Part shown: positions 8,738 to 17,396 of the stretch, one piece after another | How the letters are laid out: each line of letters starts with the position of its first letter | Position numbering within the stretch: position 1 is the first letter of the stretch | NCBI GenBank assembly: GCA_021847795.1 | Contig: JAJZPZ010000011.1 | Location: forward strand, 1 to 46,191 | Direction of reading: 5' to 3' | DNA length: 46,191 nucleotides | Source of the DNA: Nitrospirota bacterium | GTDB taxonomy: Bacteria > Nitrospirota > Thermodesulfovibrionia > Thermodesulfovibrionales > Dissulfurispiraceae | Position numbers and translations under genes: made by a program | The notes under the pieces: model-generated | Told to the model about the DNA's origin: nothing | Databases searched by the model: none | Seen by the model: the letters and a program-made list of their open reading frames with translations, nothing else

Positions 8738-9841
8738 CTATGCATGGAGTCCCCTGAATGAGAGTTCCACCGGCGCCGTCGCATTCGGGGTAAGCACCAG
8801 CAGGCCTTCCAGCCCGGGGGAATAGAACTGCCTGATCAGCTTTTTCCGGGTATCAGGGGAAAGCTCAAAGTCATCGCTCACTCCTGTTATGCCCTTCAGA
8901 CCGCTATCGGTGCTGATAATCATGGGGGTATTTTCAAAAAAGCCGGCTGCCCGCTCCGGGTGGTGCGGCATGAAAAAGTAGACCCAGGATGCAGCCCCGT
9001 CATCGGGATAAACAGCAGCTCCCCACTCCCGTTTTGTCCGATAGATGCCATTGTCAATAAGGGAAGGGATTTTCAACAGGTCCACTTTATGGAAATGCTG
9101 TTCTTTGGCATAGAGGATTTGAAAGTAGTAAAGAGCCATTTGCGCACCGGATTTAATGTTTTCCCCGACGCCGTCAAGGACGCCGAGTTTATAGGCAACC
9201 AGCACGCGTTCCCTTACCGTGCAGAGGAGTGCGGCAACGGGACATCTCCCTCTCATCACCATAAGCAGGAATCCTTTAGAAAAAGATTTTTTCATATCTT
9301 CATAGGGCACAATAAGAGAGGACTCCCCGAATTGCCTTTTTGTATGCGGCAGGTGCATCTGATGATAAAAGTGATCGAAGTCTTGCATATCAGTTGATAT
9401 GCGGTAGCTGAATCCGTATTTTGCAGCCAAATTGTTCGATATCTGACGCTTTTTTTTATGGAAACGGGCTCTGATCTCCTCCCATGAGCCGAATATATCG
9501 ACGGCCTGGCCGACATATTCCTGGGCCCTGAAGGCGTACAGGCCCCGGAGCGCCTGATCGTATTTCTTTGAGAGGACTGCAATGCAAATGTCCTGTGAAT
9601 CGGCCAGGCCCTTAATACTGTTTCCCACGGCCGGAAGCCACATTTTCCGCGTTCCTGCAACGCGTGCCGGCTCTGCATACACTTTTCTCATCAGGTAACG
9701 CATGAACAGTGAATTGCCGATAAAAAAACAACGCAAATGCCGGCCGGTCTTGCTCAGGGGGCCCTCCATCAGGGTGGCCCTGATAAGGTATCCGGAGACT
9801 GCGGGATATATCCTTTGTTTTATTTTTTTTATCAGGTCCAT
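8738..9841 (-). CDS. Tandem FemAB/GNAT-fold paralog C
   Basis: Third member (367 residues from the ATG at 9841, preceded by AGGGAGAAC). It is more divergent: ICIAVLSKKYD, LRGLYAFRAQEYVGQ, LPHTKRQFG, PVAALLCTV, IYRTKREWGAAVYPDD and PGLEGLLVLTP. The catalytic-looking core spacing is conserved, so it is probably functional. An in-frame ATG at 9946 would lengthen it by 35 residues into the preceding paralog and is not favoured. It sits 13 bases downstream of paralog D and 30 bases upstream of paralog B. No near-identical DNA block with the other copies was noticed, unlike paralogs A, B and E. Confidence 0.8.
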   Translation of the reverse strand: MDLIKKIKQRIYPAVSGYLIRATLMEGPLSKTGRHLRCFFIGNSLFMRYLMRKVYAEPARVAGTRKMWLPAVGNSIKGLADSQDICIAVLSKKYDQALRGLYAFRAQEYVGQAVDIFGSWEEIRARFHKKKRQISNNLAAKYGFSYRISTDMQDFDHFYHQMHLPHTKRQFGESSLIVPYEDMKKSFSKGFLLMVMRGRCPVAALLCTVRERVLVAYKLGVLDGVGENIKSGAQMALYYFQILYAKEQHFHKVDLLKIPSLIDNGIYRTKREWGAAVYPDDGAASWVYFFMPHHPERAAGFFENTPMIISTDSGLKGITGVSDDFELSPDTRKKLIRQFYSPGLEGLLVLTPNATAPVELSFRGLHA

Positions 9842-9854
9842 CGTGAAGTTCTCC

Positions 9855-10955
9855 CTAAGAATGCGGTCTGAAATTATCAAAGGCGAGTTCGATGATCTTT
9901 GATCTGCGCGGTGAAAGGAGCAGCAGGCCGTCCAGTCCCGGCGCATAGAACTGCTTGAGCAGCTTTTTTTCGGTTTCGGAAAAAGATCCGGGAGGGCCGC
10001 TTATCCCGACTACACCCTTCAGGCCGTTTTCCGTGTGGACAATTGCGGGATTGTTTTCAAAAAAACTTACAACTCCTTCGGTATAGCGGGGAATGAAGTA
10101 GTAGACCCAGGATTCGGCTTCATTATCAGGATAAACGGCAGATCCCCACTCTCGCTTGGTCCTGTAAACGCCATCACTGAAAAAGGAGCGGCTTTTCATA
10201 AAATTGACCTCGTGGAGACCTTGCTTTTTTGCGAAAACAATCATGAAAAAGTAGAGGGCTGATTGAGAATCTCTTTTAAGCGGGGCCTCTCTGCTGCGGA
10301 AGACCCCCATGTCCCTGAATATCAATGCATTATCTTCTATCAGGCAAATACTGCCCGAAACGGTCCTGCCCTCCTCTGTAACCAACAGGAGAAAGCCTTT
10401 CGAAAAAATGCCTTTCAGATATTCATGAGAGCTGATATGCGAGAAAATTCCGAACTGTTTTTGCGTATGAGGCAGGTACATCTGGTGGTAAAAAAAATCG
10501 AAGTCTTCCTGATCGGTTGAGATTCGGTAGCCGTACTTTTTCCCCAAAGTGTTCGTGAGCTGCCTTTTTCTGCTATGAAAGCGCTTCCTGACCTCACCCC
10601 AGGGGGCTGAAATGTCGAGGACCTGCCTGACCCATTCCCTGCTTTTAAAAGTATATGATCCTTTGATGTTCGCCTCATAGCACTGCGGGAGTATCGCAAT
10701 GCAGAGGTCCGTATCAGGTAACTGGTGGACCAGTTTTTTGAGGGCAGGCAGCCAGATCCTCCATTTCCGGACGGTATGTACCGGCTCTTCATACATTTTT
10801 CGTGCGAGATGTATTGTGAAGAGTGAGTTGTCGACGAAGAGGCACCGGAACGGCGTGCCGGTATTTTTCAGTGTCCCCTCAGCTAATGTCGCCCTGCTGA
10901 AGTATTTGGATGCGGTCGGATAAGCCCAGTGTTTTATGTTTTTCAGAAGATTCAT
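9855..10955 (-). CDS. Tandem FemAB/GNAT-fold paralog D
   Basis: Fourth member (366 residues). Its N-terminus (MNLLKNIKHWAYPTASKYFS) is closest to paralog A. Landmarks are LCIAILPQCYE, IKGSYTFKSREWVRQ, LPHTQKQFG, VSGSICLIED, VYRTKREWGSAVYPDN and PGLDGLLLLSP. The RGLYTFRGQEY block seen in A, B and E is replaced by KGSYTFKSREW, and the middle (GVFRSREAPLKRDSQSALYF) is unusually changed, so substrate preference may differ. It lies 30 bases downstream of paralog E. Same inferred role: acyl or aminoacyl transfer to an EPS component; not demonstrated. Confidence 0.8.
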   Translation of the reverse strand: MNLLKNIKHWAYPTASKYFSRATLAEGTLKNTGTPFRCLFVDNSLFTIHLARKMYEEPVHTVRKWRIWLPALKKLVHQLPDTDLCIAILPQCYEANIKGSYTFKSREWVRQVLDISAPWGEVRKRFHSRKRQLTNTLGKKYGYRISTDQEDFDFFYHQMYLPHTQKQFGIFSHISSHEYLKGIFSKGFLLLVTEEGRTVSGSICLIEDNALIFRDMGVFRSREAPLKRDSQSALYFFMIVFAKKQGLHEVNFMKSRSFFSDGVYRTKREWGSAVYPDNEAESWVYYFIPRYTEGVVSFFENNPAIVHTENGLKGVVGISGPPGSFSETEKKLLKQFYAPGLDGLLLLSPRRSKIIELAFDNFRPHS

Positions 10956-10982
10956 TATTCAGCCTGGTGGCCCCTGCCGCGC

Positions 10983-11311
10983 ATGTCAGAAAAAGGAGAA
11001 CTCCAGCGGAGCAGTCGAGGAGGGCGTAAGCAGCAGCAGTCCCTTGAGTCCGGGGGCGGAGAAATGTTTGGCGAGGGCCTTCCCGGTCTCCTCCGAAAGC
11101 CCTGCGCCGTCGGTCACCCCTACCACCCCCTTCAAGCCTCCTTCGGTATGGATGATGACGGGGTTGTCTTGAAAAAAGCGCACGACCTCCTGCGTGTACC
11201 GGGGAATGAAGAAATAGACCCAGGACTGCGACTCGTCATCAGGGCAGACCTCGGCCCCCCATTCACGTTTGGCCTTGTACACCCCGTCATTAAGAAAAGG
11301 AAGGCTTTTCA
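10983..11311. repeat. Copy of the 6522-6850 block (3' end of paralog E)
   Basis: Gapless near-identity to the 3' end of paralog A. The copy includes the stop codon and a few bases beyond it, so the exchange tract reached the intergenic side. Confidence 0.85.
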
Positions 11312-12071
11312 TCGTATCCACCTTTTGTATGCCCTGCTCCTTGGCAAAAAGGAGACGGCAATAGGAGAGGGCTGCCTGTGCCCCTCTCCTGATATGTTCC
11401 GGGTCCCCGTCCAGTACCCCGGCTCTGCGGGCGACCAGTACGCGGTTTTCAACCATGCAGAGCGAGCCTGCAACAATCCGTTCGTTGCTGCTGATCAGCA
11501 GCAGAAAGCCTTTTAAGAAAAAATGCTTCATCTCATCATAGGAATCTACCAGCGAGAAATCTCCGAAGCGTTTTTTTATGAGCGGCAGATGCATCCGGTG
11601 GTAGAAGAAATCGAAGTCTTTTATATCCACGGATACACGGTAATGGTAGTTCTCATGGAGGCTGTTTGAAAGCTTCCTCTTGTTACGGTGGAAGCGTCTT
11701 CTGATCTCATCCCACGGGCCCGAGGTGTCGATAATCTGCCGTACATACTCCTGCCCCCTGAAGGTGTACAGGCCCCGGAACTCCGGTTCGTACTTCCCGG
11801 GGAGCACTGCAATACAGAGGTCTATGTCCTCCGCGGAGGAGCGGATGGTATTCCTGAGCGCCGGTATCCGGATCCTTCGTTTCCTGATAACGCGCACAGG
11901 CCCGTCGAACACTTTGTGCAGCAGGTATTTCGTAAAAGGGGTGTTGTCGGCAAAGAGGCCCCTGAAGGGTTTGCCTGAGCCTTTGAGAACCCCCTCGGCC
12001 AGTGTCGCCCATATAATGTAGCGGGACAGCGCCGGGTAGAGCCGGTATTTCAGCCGCCTGATGAGATCCAT
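10986..12071 (-). CDS. Tandem FemAB/GNAT-fold paralog E (mosaic)
   Basis: First-transcribed member (361 residues from the ATG at 12071; longer in-frame starts would overlap the upstream CelD-type gene). The N-terminal 127-residue block is almost identical to paralog B (one substitution). The C-terminal 96 residues match paralog A at 90 positions. The middle, about residues 128-255 (RNKRKLSNSLHENYHYR, LPLIKKRFGDFS, RIVAGSLCMV, RRGAQAALSYCRLLFAKEQG), matches neither closely, and LPHT is replaced by LPLI. It is therefore a chimera of the neighbouring genes around a distinct core. The frame is intact, so it is likely expressed. It lies 2 bases after the stop of the upstream gene. Confidence 0.85.
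   Translation of the reverse strand: MDLIRRLKYRLYPALSRYIIWATLAEGVLKGSGKPFRGLFADNTPFTKYLLHKVFDGPVRVIRKRRIRIPALRNTIRSSAEDIDLCIAVLPGKYEPEFRGLYTFRGQEYVRQIIDTSGPWDEIRRRFHRNKRKLSNSLHENYHYRVSVDIKDFDFFYHRMHLPLIKKRFGDFSLVDSYDEMKHFFLKGFLLLISSNERIVAGSLCMVENRVLVARRAGVLDGDPEHIRRGAQAALSYCRLLFAKEQGIQKVDTMKSLPFLNDGVYKAKREWGAEVCPDDESQSWVYFFIPRYTQEVVRFFQDNPVIIHTEGGLKGVVGVTDGAGLSEETGKALAKHFSAPGLKGLLLLTPSSTAPLEFSFF
11690..12070. repeat. Copy of the 8314-8694 block (5' end of paralog E)
   Basis: Gapless near-identity to the 5' third of paralog B. The left edge is abrupt at GGAAGCG, where the flanking sequence becomes clearly divergent. Confidence 0.85.
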
Positions 12072-12073
12072 GT

Positions 12074-13261
12074 TCAGTTGCCCCTTCGGTCTAACCAGGA
12101 CTTGACCTTCCTGGCAGTCCGGAATTTCTTCAGAAAGTCCTTCCAGCCGTACTGGAACATGTATTCCCCCCAGCCCTGGAGTGACTTGGGATAGATTTTT
12201 ATGGACCCGTACCGGTTGCAAGTCTGGGTCCACTCCATTTTCCAGGCGTCGCAGGCGCCGAGGAAATCATAAGTTCTCAGTTCTTGTTTTTTGTAAAGGT
12301 AATCGAAGACCTCGAATCGGAGCAGATTCCCGGGGGAAATATAGTGAAAGGATTCGTTATAGCCCGGCTTCAACAGGAATACGGTGTGCCCGAAGCTGAG
12401 GCAGAAATCTGCCGCAATAGGGGAGTTGTCCAGATACAGGATGAACAGGAGGAGATGGTTACGGCCCATCGCCCAATGGGCGAGTTGCCGGTAGAACTGC
12501 TCAACTTCCGCCTGGCACTTTACCGCTGTCCCGTTCCTGCCTTTCCAGCTGTTATATTCGACATCGAAAACGATATTCAGGATATCGTCCAGCTTTTCGT
12601 TCCGCTCAATCGCCTCAAAGTGAAGCGTGCCCTGTGTTCCGGCTTTTTTGCGGTATCTCCGCAAGGTGTTCTTCAGACGCCCGGGCAGGTTATCATGAAA
12701 TGCCGTCCAATCCCCCGAGCATTTTGTCCAGGGCGCCCATGGCTGAGTATGGTGATAATAAGGAAACTTATGATGTTTCAGCTCAGATGTGAGCGTGCTT
12801 GCCGTGTCTCTGAACTCCGACAAATATTCCAGGCGCACCTGAGAATGGGGAGCGTACTTCAGCAATAGTTCAAGAAAACCGGACAGCGCTTCCCTGAGTA
12901 CAGATGGTTCGATAAGGAAACTGTAATAGCAGGTGTGGGTATTCGTCATGGATGAAATGGCGGCGCCTTCCGAACCGCCGGCAGCGGGGGCAGTGATACA
13001 GCATGGAAAGATCGCCTTGATGTCCTCCGCATTTTTTAAAATTACGAGAAAAAGCTGTTTCCCCGCGCCGAAGGCCCTCCACCAGAGATCAAACCAGCCA
13101 TAGCTGATGAAAATGCCTGTATCTCCAGGAGTCAGCGAGAGTGAGTCCCATTTCCGTATAAGTTCCGGGGGGAGCTTCCACTCGCGATATATCCAGCCCG
13201 TCCAGCCGTTGTGCAGATTTACACGCTCTGGTTTGTACACAGTGCCGATGGCAGTGTCCAT
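12074..13261 (-). CDS. CelD/BcsL-type GNAT acyltransferase
   Basis: A 395-residue protein of the CelD/BcsL group. FISYGWFDLWWRAFGAGKQL (about residues 51-70) is the classic opening motif. LPGRLKNTLRRYRKKAG is the central basic helix. SPIAADFCLSFGHTVFLLKPG and RTYDFLGACDAWKMEWTQTC form the second GNAT half. These proteins are cytoplasmic acyltransferases often tied to polysaccharide synthesis. It sits two bases upstream of the five paralogs and 33 bases downstream of the exosortase gene, so it heads the acyltransferase block. It shares the fold with the tandem copies but not their sequence landmarks. Confidence 0.8.
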   Translation of the reverse strand: MDTAIGTVYKPERVNLHNGWTGWIYREWKLPPELIRKWDSLSLTPGDTGIFISYGWFDLWWRAFGAGKQLFLVILKNAEDIKAIFPCCITAPAAGGSEGAAISSMTNTHTCYYSFLIEPSVLREALSGFLELLLKYAPHSQVRLEYLSEFRDTASTLTSELKHHKFPYYHHTQPWAPWTKCSGDWTAFHDNLPGRLKNTLRRYRKKAGTQGTLHFEAIERNEKLDDILNIVFDVEYNSWKGRNGTAVKCQAEVEQFYRQLAHWAMGRNHLLLFILYLDNSPIAADFCLSFGHTVFLLKPGYNESFHYISPGNLLRFEVFDYLYKKQELRTYDFLGACDAWKMEWTQTCNRYGSIKIYPKSLQGWGEYMFQYGWKDFLKKFRTARKVKSWLDRRGN

Positions 13262-13294
13262 AAGATGCCTGTATGCCGTAAACCCATGCCCTGC

Positions 13295-14842
13295 TTAGCG
13301 GGGATGCAGGTAATTGTTTAAAACGGGAATGAGTTGCCGGGAAAACTCCACCTCGTCGTTCAATGTCTTCCCCCTGGCGCCGGGGCCGGTAAGATTGCCG
13401 GAAATTATTATCGTAGCTCCGTTTGTCCGTTGATGGATAAGGCTTTCGATGATCGTAAAAAGCTTTATTTTGTAGCGGTCGGCAGTGATCCTGCCATTCA
13501 GGTCATGCCAGTAAAGAACGAGAGTGGGCATCATGCCTTTCCTGAGTACGGTCTTGTTTGCCCTGACAAAAGCAGGAGAAGCTGTCGGTATCTCCACTGC
13601 CCCGGCGTCTTTGTACAATTCCTGCAGCTCGGGATGGGCAAGCTCTTTTTCCTTACGCTGATATTCAAAATAGCCGATCTGCAACCTGATTTCCCGGCCC
13701 TGGTCGTTCCTGTATATTCTGTTGACTTCATCGTCGGCTCCGCAAATTTTCAAATTGAATGCAGGAGAGTTCGCGCTCTGTCCTCTCCAGTTTCCGATAG
13801 TAAGAGGCAGTTCGCTTAAGGGGGCTTGCAAGGGAACCGGATGGGGATTATGGAAACCCACAAAGCCCCCCAGGGTGACCAGGACGAGCATTGCCGTGGT
13901 CCACGCCTTGTTCTGATATTCTGAGTTGCCGGCTGCACATTGTTCTTCCTTCCGGGGTTTGTCTTTTGTTGCCGGGGTCGGGATTCGGGCGAGGACCCAG
14001 GCCCCGGCGAGCAGAAAGATAAAGCCGACTACGGACACGAAAATACCCTGGAAAATGTGAAGCGGCCCGTGCACATCCTGCCCGGTGTAATATGTCCAGA
14101 TCCCGATGAGGGTCACCCGGAGCGGGTTTGCAAGGACCCCGACAAGGACGGCAAAGGTTACGAGCAGTATTCTTCTGGCCCAGCTTTTCTGGGTGAAATA
14201 AGCCAGGGGGACCCCCAGCGCAATAATCGACAGGAGGTAGCGGACCCCGCTGCATGCATTGGCCACCTCGAGCGTGGCGCCGGGCAGTTCAATATACTGG
14301 ACATCCCGGAAGGCGGGAATGTCCAGTATCCTCAGGAGCTTTGTGGAGGCGGTTGCCGTAAAAAGCTGAAAGGGCCAGTGCAGCCTGGCGATAGCCAGGT
14401 CCAGGATGATGGGAAACATGAGGGTAAGATAGACCAGCGGAAGGGCGAGGCCCTTTGTGTAGCGCGTGCCGAGGAACAGGAGCGCCAGTCCCGGGATGAG
14501 TGTGAAGAGCGCTATTTGTTGGACCGTGGCTGTATTCCCGATTTCCCCGAAGATGAGCAAACTGCTGCTGATGAGGATCAAGGCCAGTCCGCCCGTTATA
14601 TTGGGCTGAATGGGAAGCCTCCTGAGCCTTTCCCGGTCTGCATATGCGAAATACATACTGATGAACGGCACAATGAAGCCGTGGGAGTACCCGTCGCGGT
14701 CCAGCCACGTCCTGACCATTAAGGACAGTGGGTTGAGATAGCAGTATACGAGAACCGCCGTAAGGATGCCTGCCTTGAGCCATGTCCTGGCCGGTATGGA
14801 CAGGGTATAGGGTAACAGGTGATTGTTCGTATCGTTGTGCAT
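13295..14842 (-). CDS. Exosortase with fused C-terminal EpsI domain
   Basis: A polytopic inner-membrane transpeptidase-like enzyme (515 residues). About eight hydrophobic segments lie between residues 22 and 285. The catalytic set is visible: Cys197 in ACSGVRYL, Arg242 in NPLRVTL and His262 in PLHIFQG. Exosortases cleave PEP-CTERM-type C-terminal sorting signals at the membrane. After residue ~290 comes a linker, another hydrophobic segment (AMLVLVTLGGFVGF) and an EpsI-type periplasmic domain (DUF3485-like: PLTIGNWRGQ, LQIGYFEYQRKEKELAHP, YWHDLNGRITADRYKIK). The two are separate genes in many genomes; here they are one. Because this is an EPS-type locus, an XrtA-like assignment is most likely, but the subtype was not tested. 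Confidence 0.92.
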   Translation of the reverse strand: MHNDTNNHLLPYTLSIPARTWLKAGILTAVLVYCYLNPLSLMVRTWLDRDGYSHGFIVPFISMYFAYADRERLRRLPIQPNITGGLALILISSSLLIFGEIGNTATVQQIALFTLIPGLALLFLGTRYTKGLALPLVYLTLMFPIILDLAIARLHWPFQLFTATASTKLLRILDIPAFRDVQYIELPGATLEVANACSGVRYLLSIIALGVPLAYFTQKSWARRILLVTFAVLVGVLANPLRVTLIGIWTYYTGQDVHGPLHIFQGIFVSVVGFIFLLAGAWVLARIPTPATKDKPRKEEQCAAGNSEYQNKAWTTAMLVLVTLGGFVGFHNPHPVPLQAPLSELPLTIGNWRGQSANSPAFNLKICGADDEVNRIYRNDQGREIRLQIGYFEYQRKEKELAHPELQELYKDAGAVEIPTASPAFVRANKTVLRKGMMPTLVLYWHDLNGRITADRYKIKLFTIIESLIHQRTNGATIIISGNLTGPGARGKTLNDEVEFSRQLIPVLNNYLHPR

Positions 14843-14843
14843 A

Positions 14844-15857
14844 TCAGATGCCCAGCTTTTCTTTTGCTTTTTCGATAAGGTCGGCCGGTTGTTCAGCGTA
14901 GATCTTTTCGTAGCCCTCTTTCCTCGTCATTACCCCATCTCTAATCATATTGGATATCTCCCAAACGTAAGGATTGAATTGGTATTTCCTGATATGGTCA
15001 TCATTGGCAAAGGCATTGAGGAGGCAATTGGTGGAATTGCTGTCGGTATCTTTCGGGGCGACCCACCCGATCTTCCCTATCTCTTCCAATATCATATTTT
15101 CGTTATAGTATTCCCATGCCATGGGATGTACGTTGTAGGGGAACTTTTCCGGGGCCTTGTAATGCCTGTCCTGGAGGAAATAGGCGTTTATCTCGTCTCC
15201 CAGGACCTCCCGGAGAGGAGTAAGGATTGCCTGCTGCGCCATTTTGACGAATGGCGGGTTGTTCCTCATTATTGAGGACTGCACCGGCGCCTGCCCCGGT
15301 GACCAGCCGTAGCCGATCATGGGGATGCCCAGGTCAATAGCAAACTTCAGGCACTGGGCCTTCACTATCCCCATGCACGAGGTGCATACAGTGCTTGCCC
15401 TTTCAAGCGTTTTCGGCGGAAAGAGTTCCCGCTCGGTTGCGGTTTTGAACATTTTTTTCAAAAGCTCCCATTTCGGTTTGAAGAAAATGTGGTCGATGCC
15501 GAGCGCGTCTGTTGCCTTTTTGATGTTTGTGACTGAGGTTTCGGACAGGAAGCCGTTGTCAAAGCTGAGCGCGAGGACGCGTAATTTGTACTTGTTTCTC
15601 AAAAGGCCCATTGTATAGGTCGAATCTTTGCCGCCGCTGTAGGCCATGAGGATGTCATAGGAGCGGCCGGCGTGCCCGCCGCCCTGGTCCAGCTGCCTGA
15701 GCAGGAGGTCAAAAAATTCCTTGCCGTATCTATTCTTGCCCTCAGCGATTTTTGCGGCCTTGCCATTGGACTTTTGGCAATGCTGGCAAATACCTTTGGA
15801 ATTAAAGGTGATGCCGGGAAAGGTTTCGGGTAAAATGCAATGTGAGCATATTCTCAT
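14844..15857 (-). CDS. PP-loop ATPase, N-acetyl sugar amidotransferase-like (WbpG type)
   Basis: A 337-residue adenine nucleotide alpha-hydrolase-fold protein. Two CxxC pairs at the N-terminus (Cys4/Cys7 and Cys24/Cys27) probably bind zinc. The PP-loop SGGKDST is at residues 74-80, and a further CTSC follows near 158. The match is to WbpG-like proteins that adenylate an acyl or amide carbonyl and replace it with ammonia in surface polysaccharide synthesis; related PP-loop enzymes carry out thiolation. Its stop and the exosortase start are one base apart, and it begins 3 bases after the acyl ligase. With the asparagine-synthase homolog nearby, it suggests amidation or amidine formation on an EPS sugar. 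Confidence 0.8.
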   Translation of the reverse strand: MRICSHCILPETFPGITFNSKGICQHCQKSNGKAAKIAEGKNRYGKEFFDLLLRQLDQGGGHAGRSYDILMAYSGGKDSTYTMGLLRNKYKLRVLALSFDNGFLSETSVTNIKKATDALGIDHIFFKPKWELLKKMFKTATERELFPPKTLERASTVCTSCMGIVKAQCLKFAIDLGIPMIGYGWSPGQAPVQSSIMRNNPPFVKMAQQAILTPLREVLGDEINAYFLQDRHYKAPEKFPYNVHPMAWEYYNENMILEEIGKIGWVAPKDTDSNSTNCLLNAFANDDHIRKYQFNPYVWEISNMIRDGVMTRKEGYEKIYAEQPADLIEKAKEKLGI

Positions 15858-15860
15858 TTT

Positions 15861-17396
15861 TCAGACCGCCTTAAGTTCATTTTTGCTGATTTTACCGGTC
15901 ATGGTTTTGGGCAGGGACTTCCGTATTTCCACGTACTTCGGTATCATTAAGGCCTCCAGATGCTCGGAGCAGTATCCCAGGATATCCTTCTCGGTCATAC
16001 TTGCGTTCTCTTCAAAGGCAACGTATGCTTTTATTGCCTGCCCCGTGATATCATCGTGCACCCCGACAACCGCTGCCTCAAGTACCCCATCTATGCTATA
16101 GAGTACATTTTCTATTTCCCTGGGGCTTACCTTCTCCCCCTTGCACTTGATGATGTCGTCTTTTCTCGATACAAAATAGAGGTATCCTTCCTCGTCCATC
16201 CTGAACAGGTCTCCGGTATGGAGGACTTTCTCTCCGGGATATTTCCCGGGCTTGAGGCATCGGGCCGTTTCATCCGGCAGTTCCCAGTACCCCATCATGA
16301 TGTTCGATCCCCTGATGACCAGTTCGCCGACCTCTCCCGGCCCGGCCCTTTCCCCCTTCTCATTGATGATGTAAACTTCCTCGTTGGGCATGCCCCTGCC
16401 GACAGAGGCCGGCCTGCTCTCGATCTCCTCAGGCGGCAGGTAGGAGACCCTCTTGCATTCCGTGAGACCGTACATTGAATAGAGCCTTGCATGGGGAAAC
16501 AGCTCCCGCAAGGCCCTGATATGGCTGAGCGGCAAAGCAGCCGCCGTGTTCGTGATATATCGAAGGGACCTGAAGTCATAGCCCCCTGCGCTTTTCATCC
16601 TGAGCAGGAGGGCAAAGATGGTCGGAACTCCGGGAAAACCTGTTGCCCTCTCCTGTATCATTGTTTCCGCCACCTGATGCGGATAGGCAAAGGATTTTTC
16701 GAGAATAACCGTGCCGCCTACCTGAAAGCCCATGAGTATCTGGTACAGGCCGTAGTCGAAAGACAGAGGGAGCACATTCATGATCCGGTCGCTTTCCGTA
16801 TTTTCCAGATAGGTTGTTATGGAATGCGCGGCCGAGACCATGTTGAGGTGGGAAAGCATGACCCCCTTGGGGCGGCCTGTAGAGCCCGAGGTGTATAGTA
16901 TGGATGCCAGGTCGAGATCGATGCAGGGTGACTGCACCATCTTCCTTGTCCCTGAAGCCACCGCATCCTCGTACCTTATGCAGGGCAGGGCGCCGTTATG
17001 GGAACCCGCCAGAATGATTGTTTCCAGGTGCGGGCAGGTGAGGCGTTTCAGCATATCAGCCCTGCTGCCCCGGGCCGTGATAACTTTCGCCCTGCTGTTG
17101 TTCATGATATATTCGAGCTTTTCCGCCTTCATGGTGTGATTGATTACCATGAAGGCCGCCCCTGCCTTCAATGCCGCGAAAATCGACACGACAGCCTCGA
17201 TCGAATTGTCCATAAAGACCGCGATCCTGTCGCCGCGCCTCACGCCCTGCTCCAGGAAGACCGTTGCCAGGCTGTTTGCCATAGAATCTATTTCGGCATA
17301 GGTGAAGCCCCTGCCCTGGTAGATGAGCGCCGCCTTTTCAGGGAGTCGCGCAGCGCTGTATTCGAGGAAATTATTGACGAGCGTATGTCTGGGCAT
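15861..17396 (-). CDS. Acyl-CoA/acyl-ACP ligase (AMP-forming), exosortase system-associated
   Basis: A 511-residue ANL-superfamily adenylating enzyme. The P-loop-like core ILYTSGSTGRPKGVMLSH is near residue 170. Also visible are GVPTIFALLLRM, MYGLTECKRVSYLPP (A5), HTGDLFRMDEEGYLYFVSRK (A7/A8), GEKVSPREIE and the final PKTMTGKISKNEL (A10 lysine). It activates a carboxylic acid as acyl-AMP and passes it to CoA or a carrier protein. Its start overlaps the end of the acyl carrier protein gene by 26 bases, so the two are almost surely made together and the carrier is the probable acceptor. Ligases of this type are recurrent in exosortase A EPS loci. The acid used is unknown. Confidence 0.9.
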   Translation of the reverse strand: MPRHTLVNNFLEYSAARLPEKAALIYQGRGFTYAEIDSMANSLATVFLEQGVRRGDRIAVFMDNSIEAVVSIFAALKAGAAFMVINHTMKAEKLEYIMNNSRAKVITARGSRADMLKRLTCPHLETIILAGSHNGALPCIRYEDAVASGTRKMVQSPCIDLDLASILYTSGSTGRPKGVMLSHLNMVSAAHSITTYLENTESDRIMNVLPLSFDYGLYQILMGFQVGGTVILEKSFAYPHQVAETMIQERATGFPGVPTIFALLLRMKSAGGYDFRSLRYITNTAAALPLSHIRALRELFPHARLYSMYGLTECKRVSYLPPEEIESRPASVGRGMPNEEVYIINEKGERAGPGEVGELVIRGSNIMMGYWELPDETARCLKPGKYPGEKVLHTGDLFRMDEEGYLYFVSRKDDIIKCKGEKVSPREIENVLYSIDGVLEAAVVGVHDDITGQAIKAYVAFEENASMTEKDILGYCSEHLEALMIPKYVEIRKSLPKTMTGKISKNELKAV

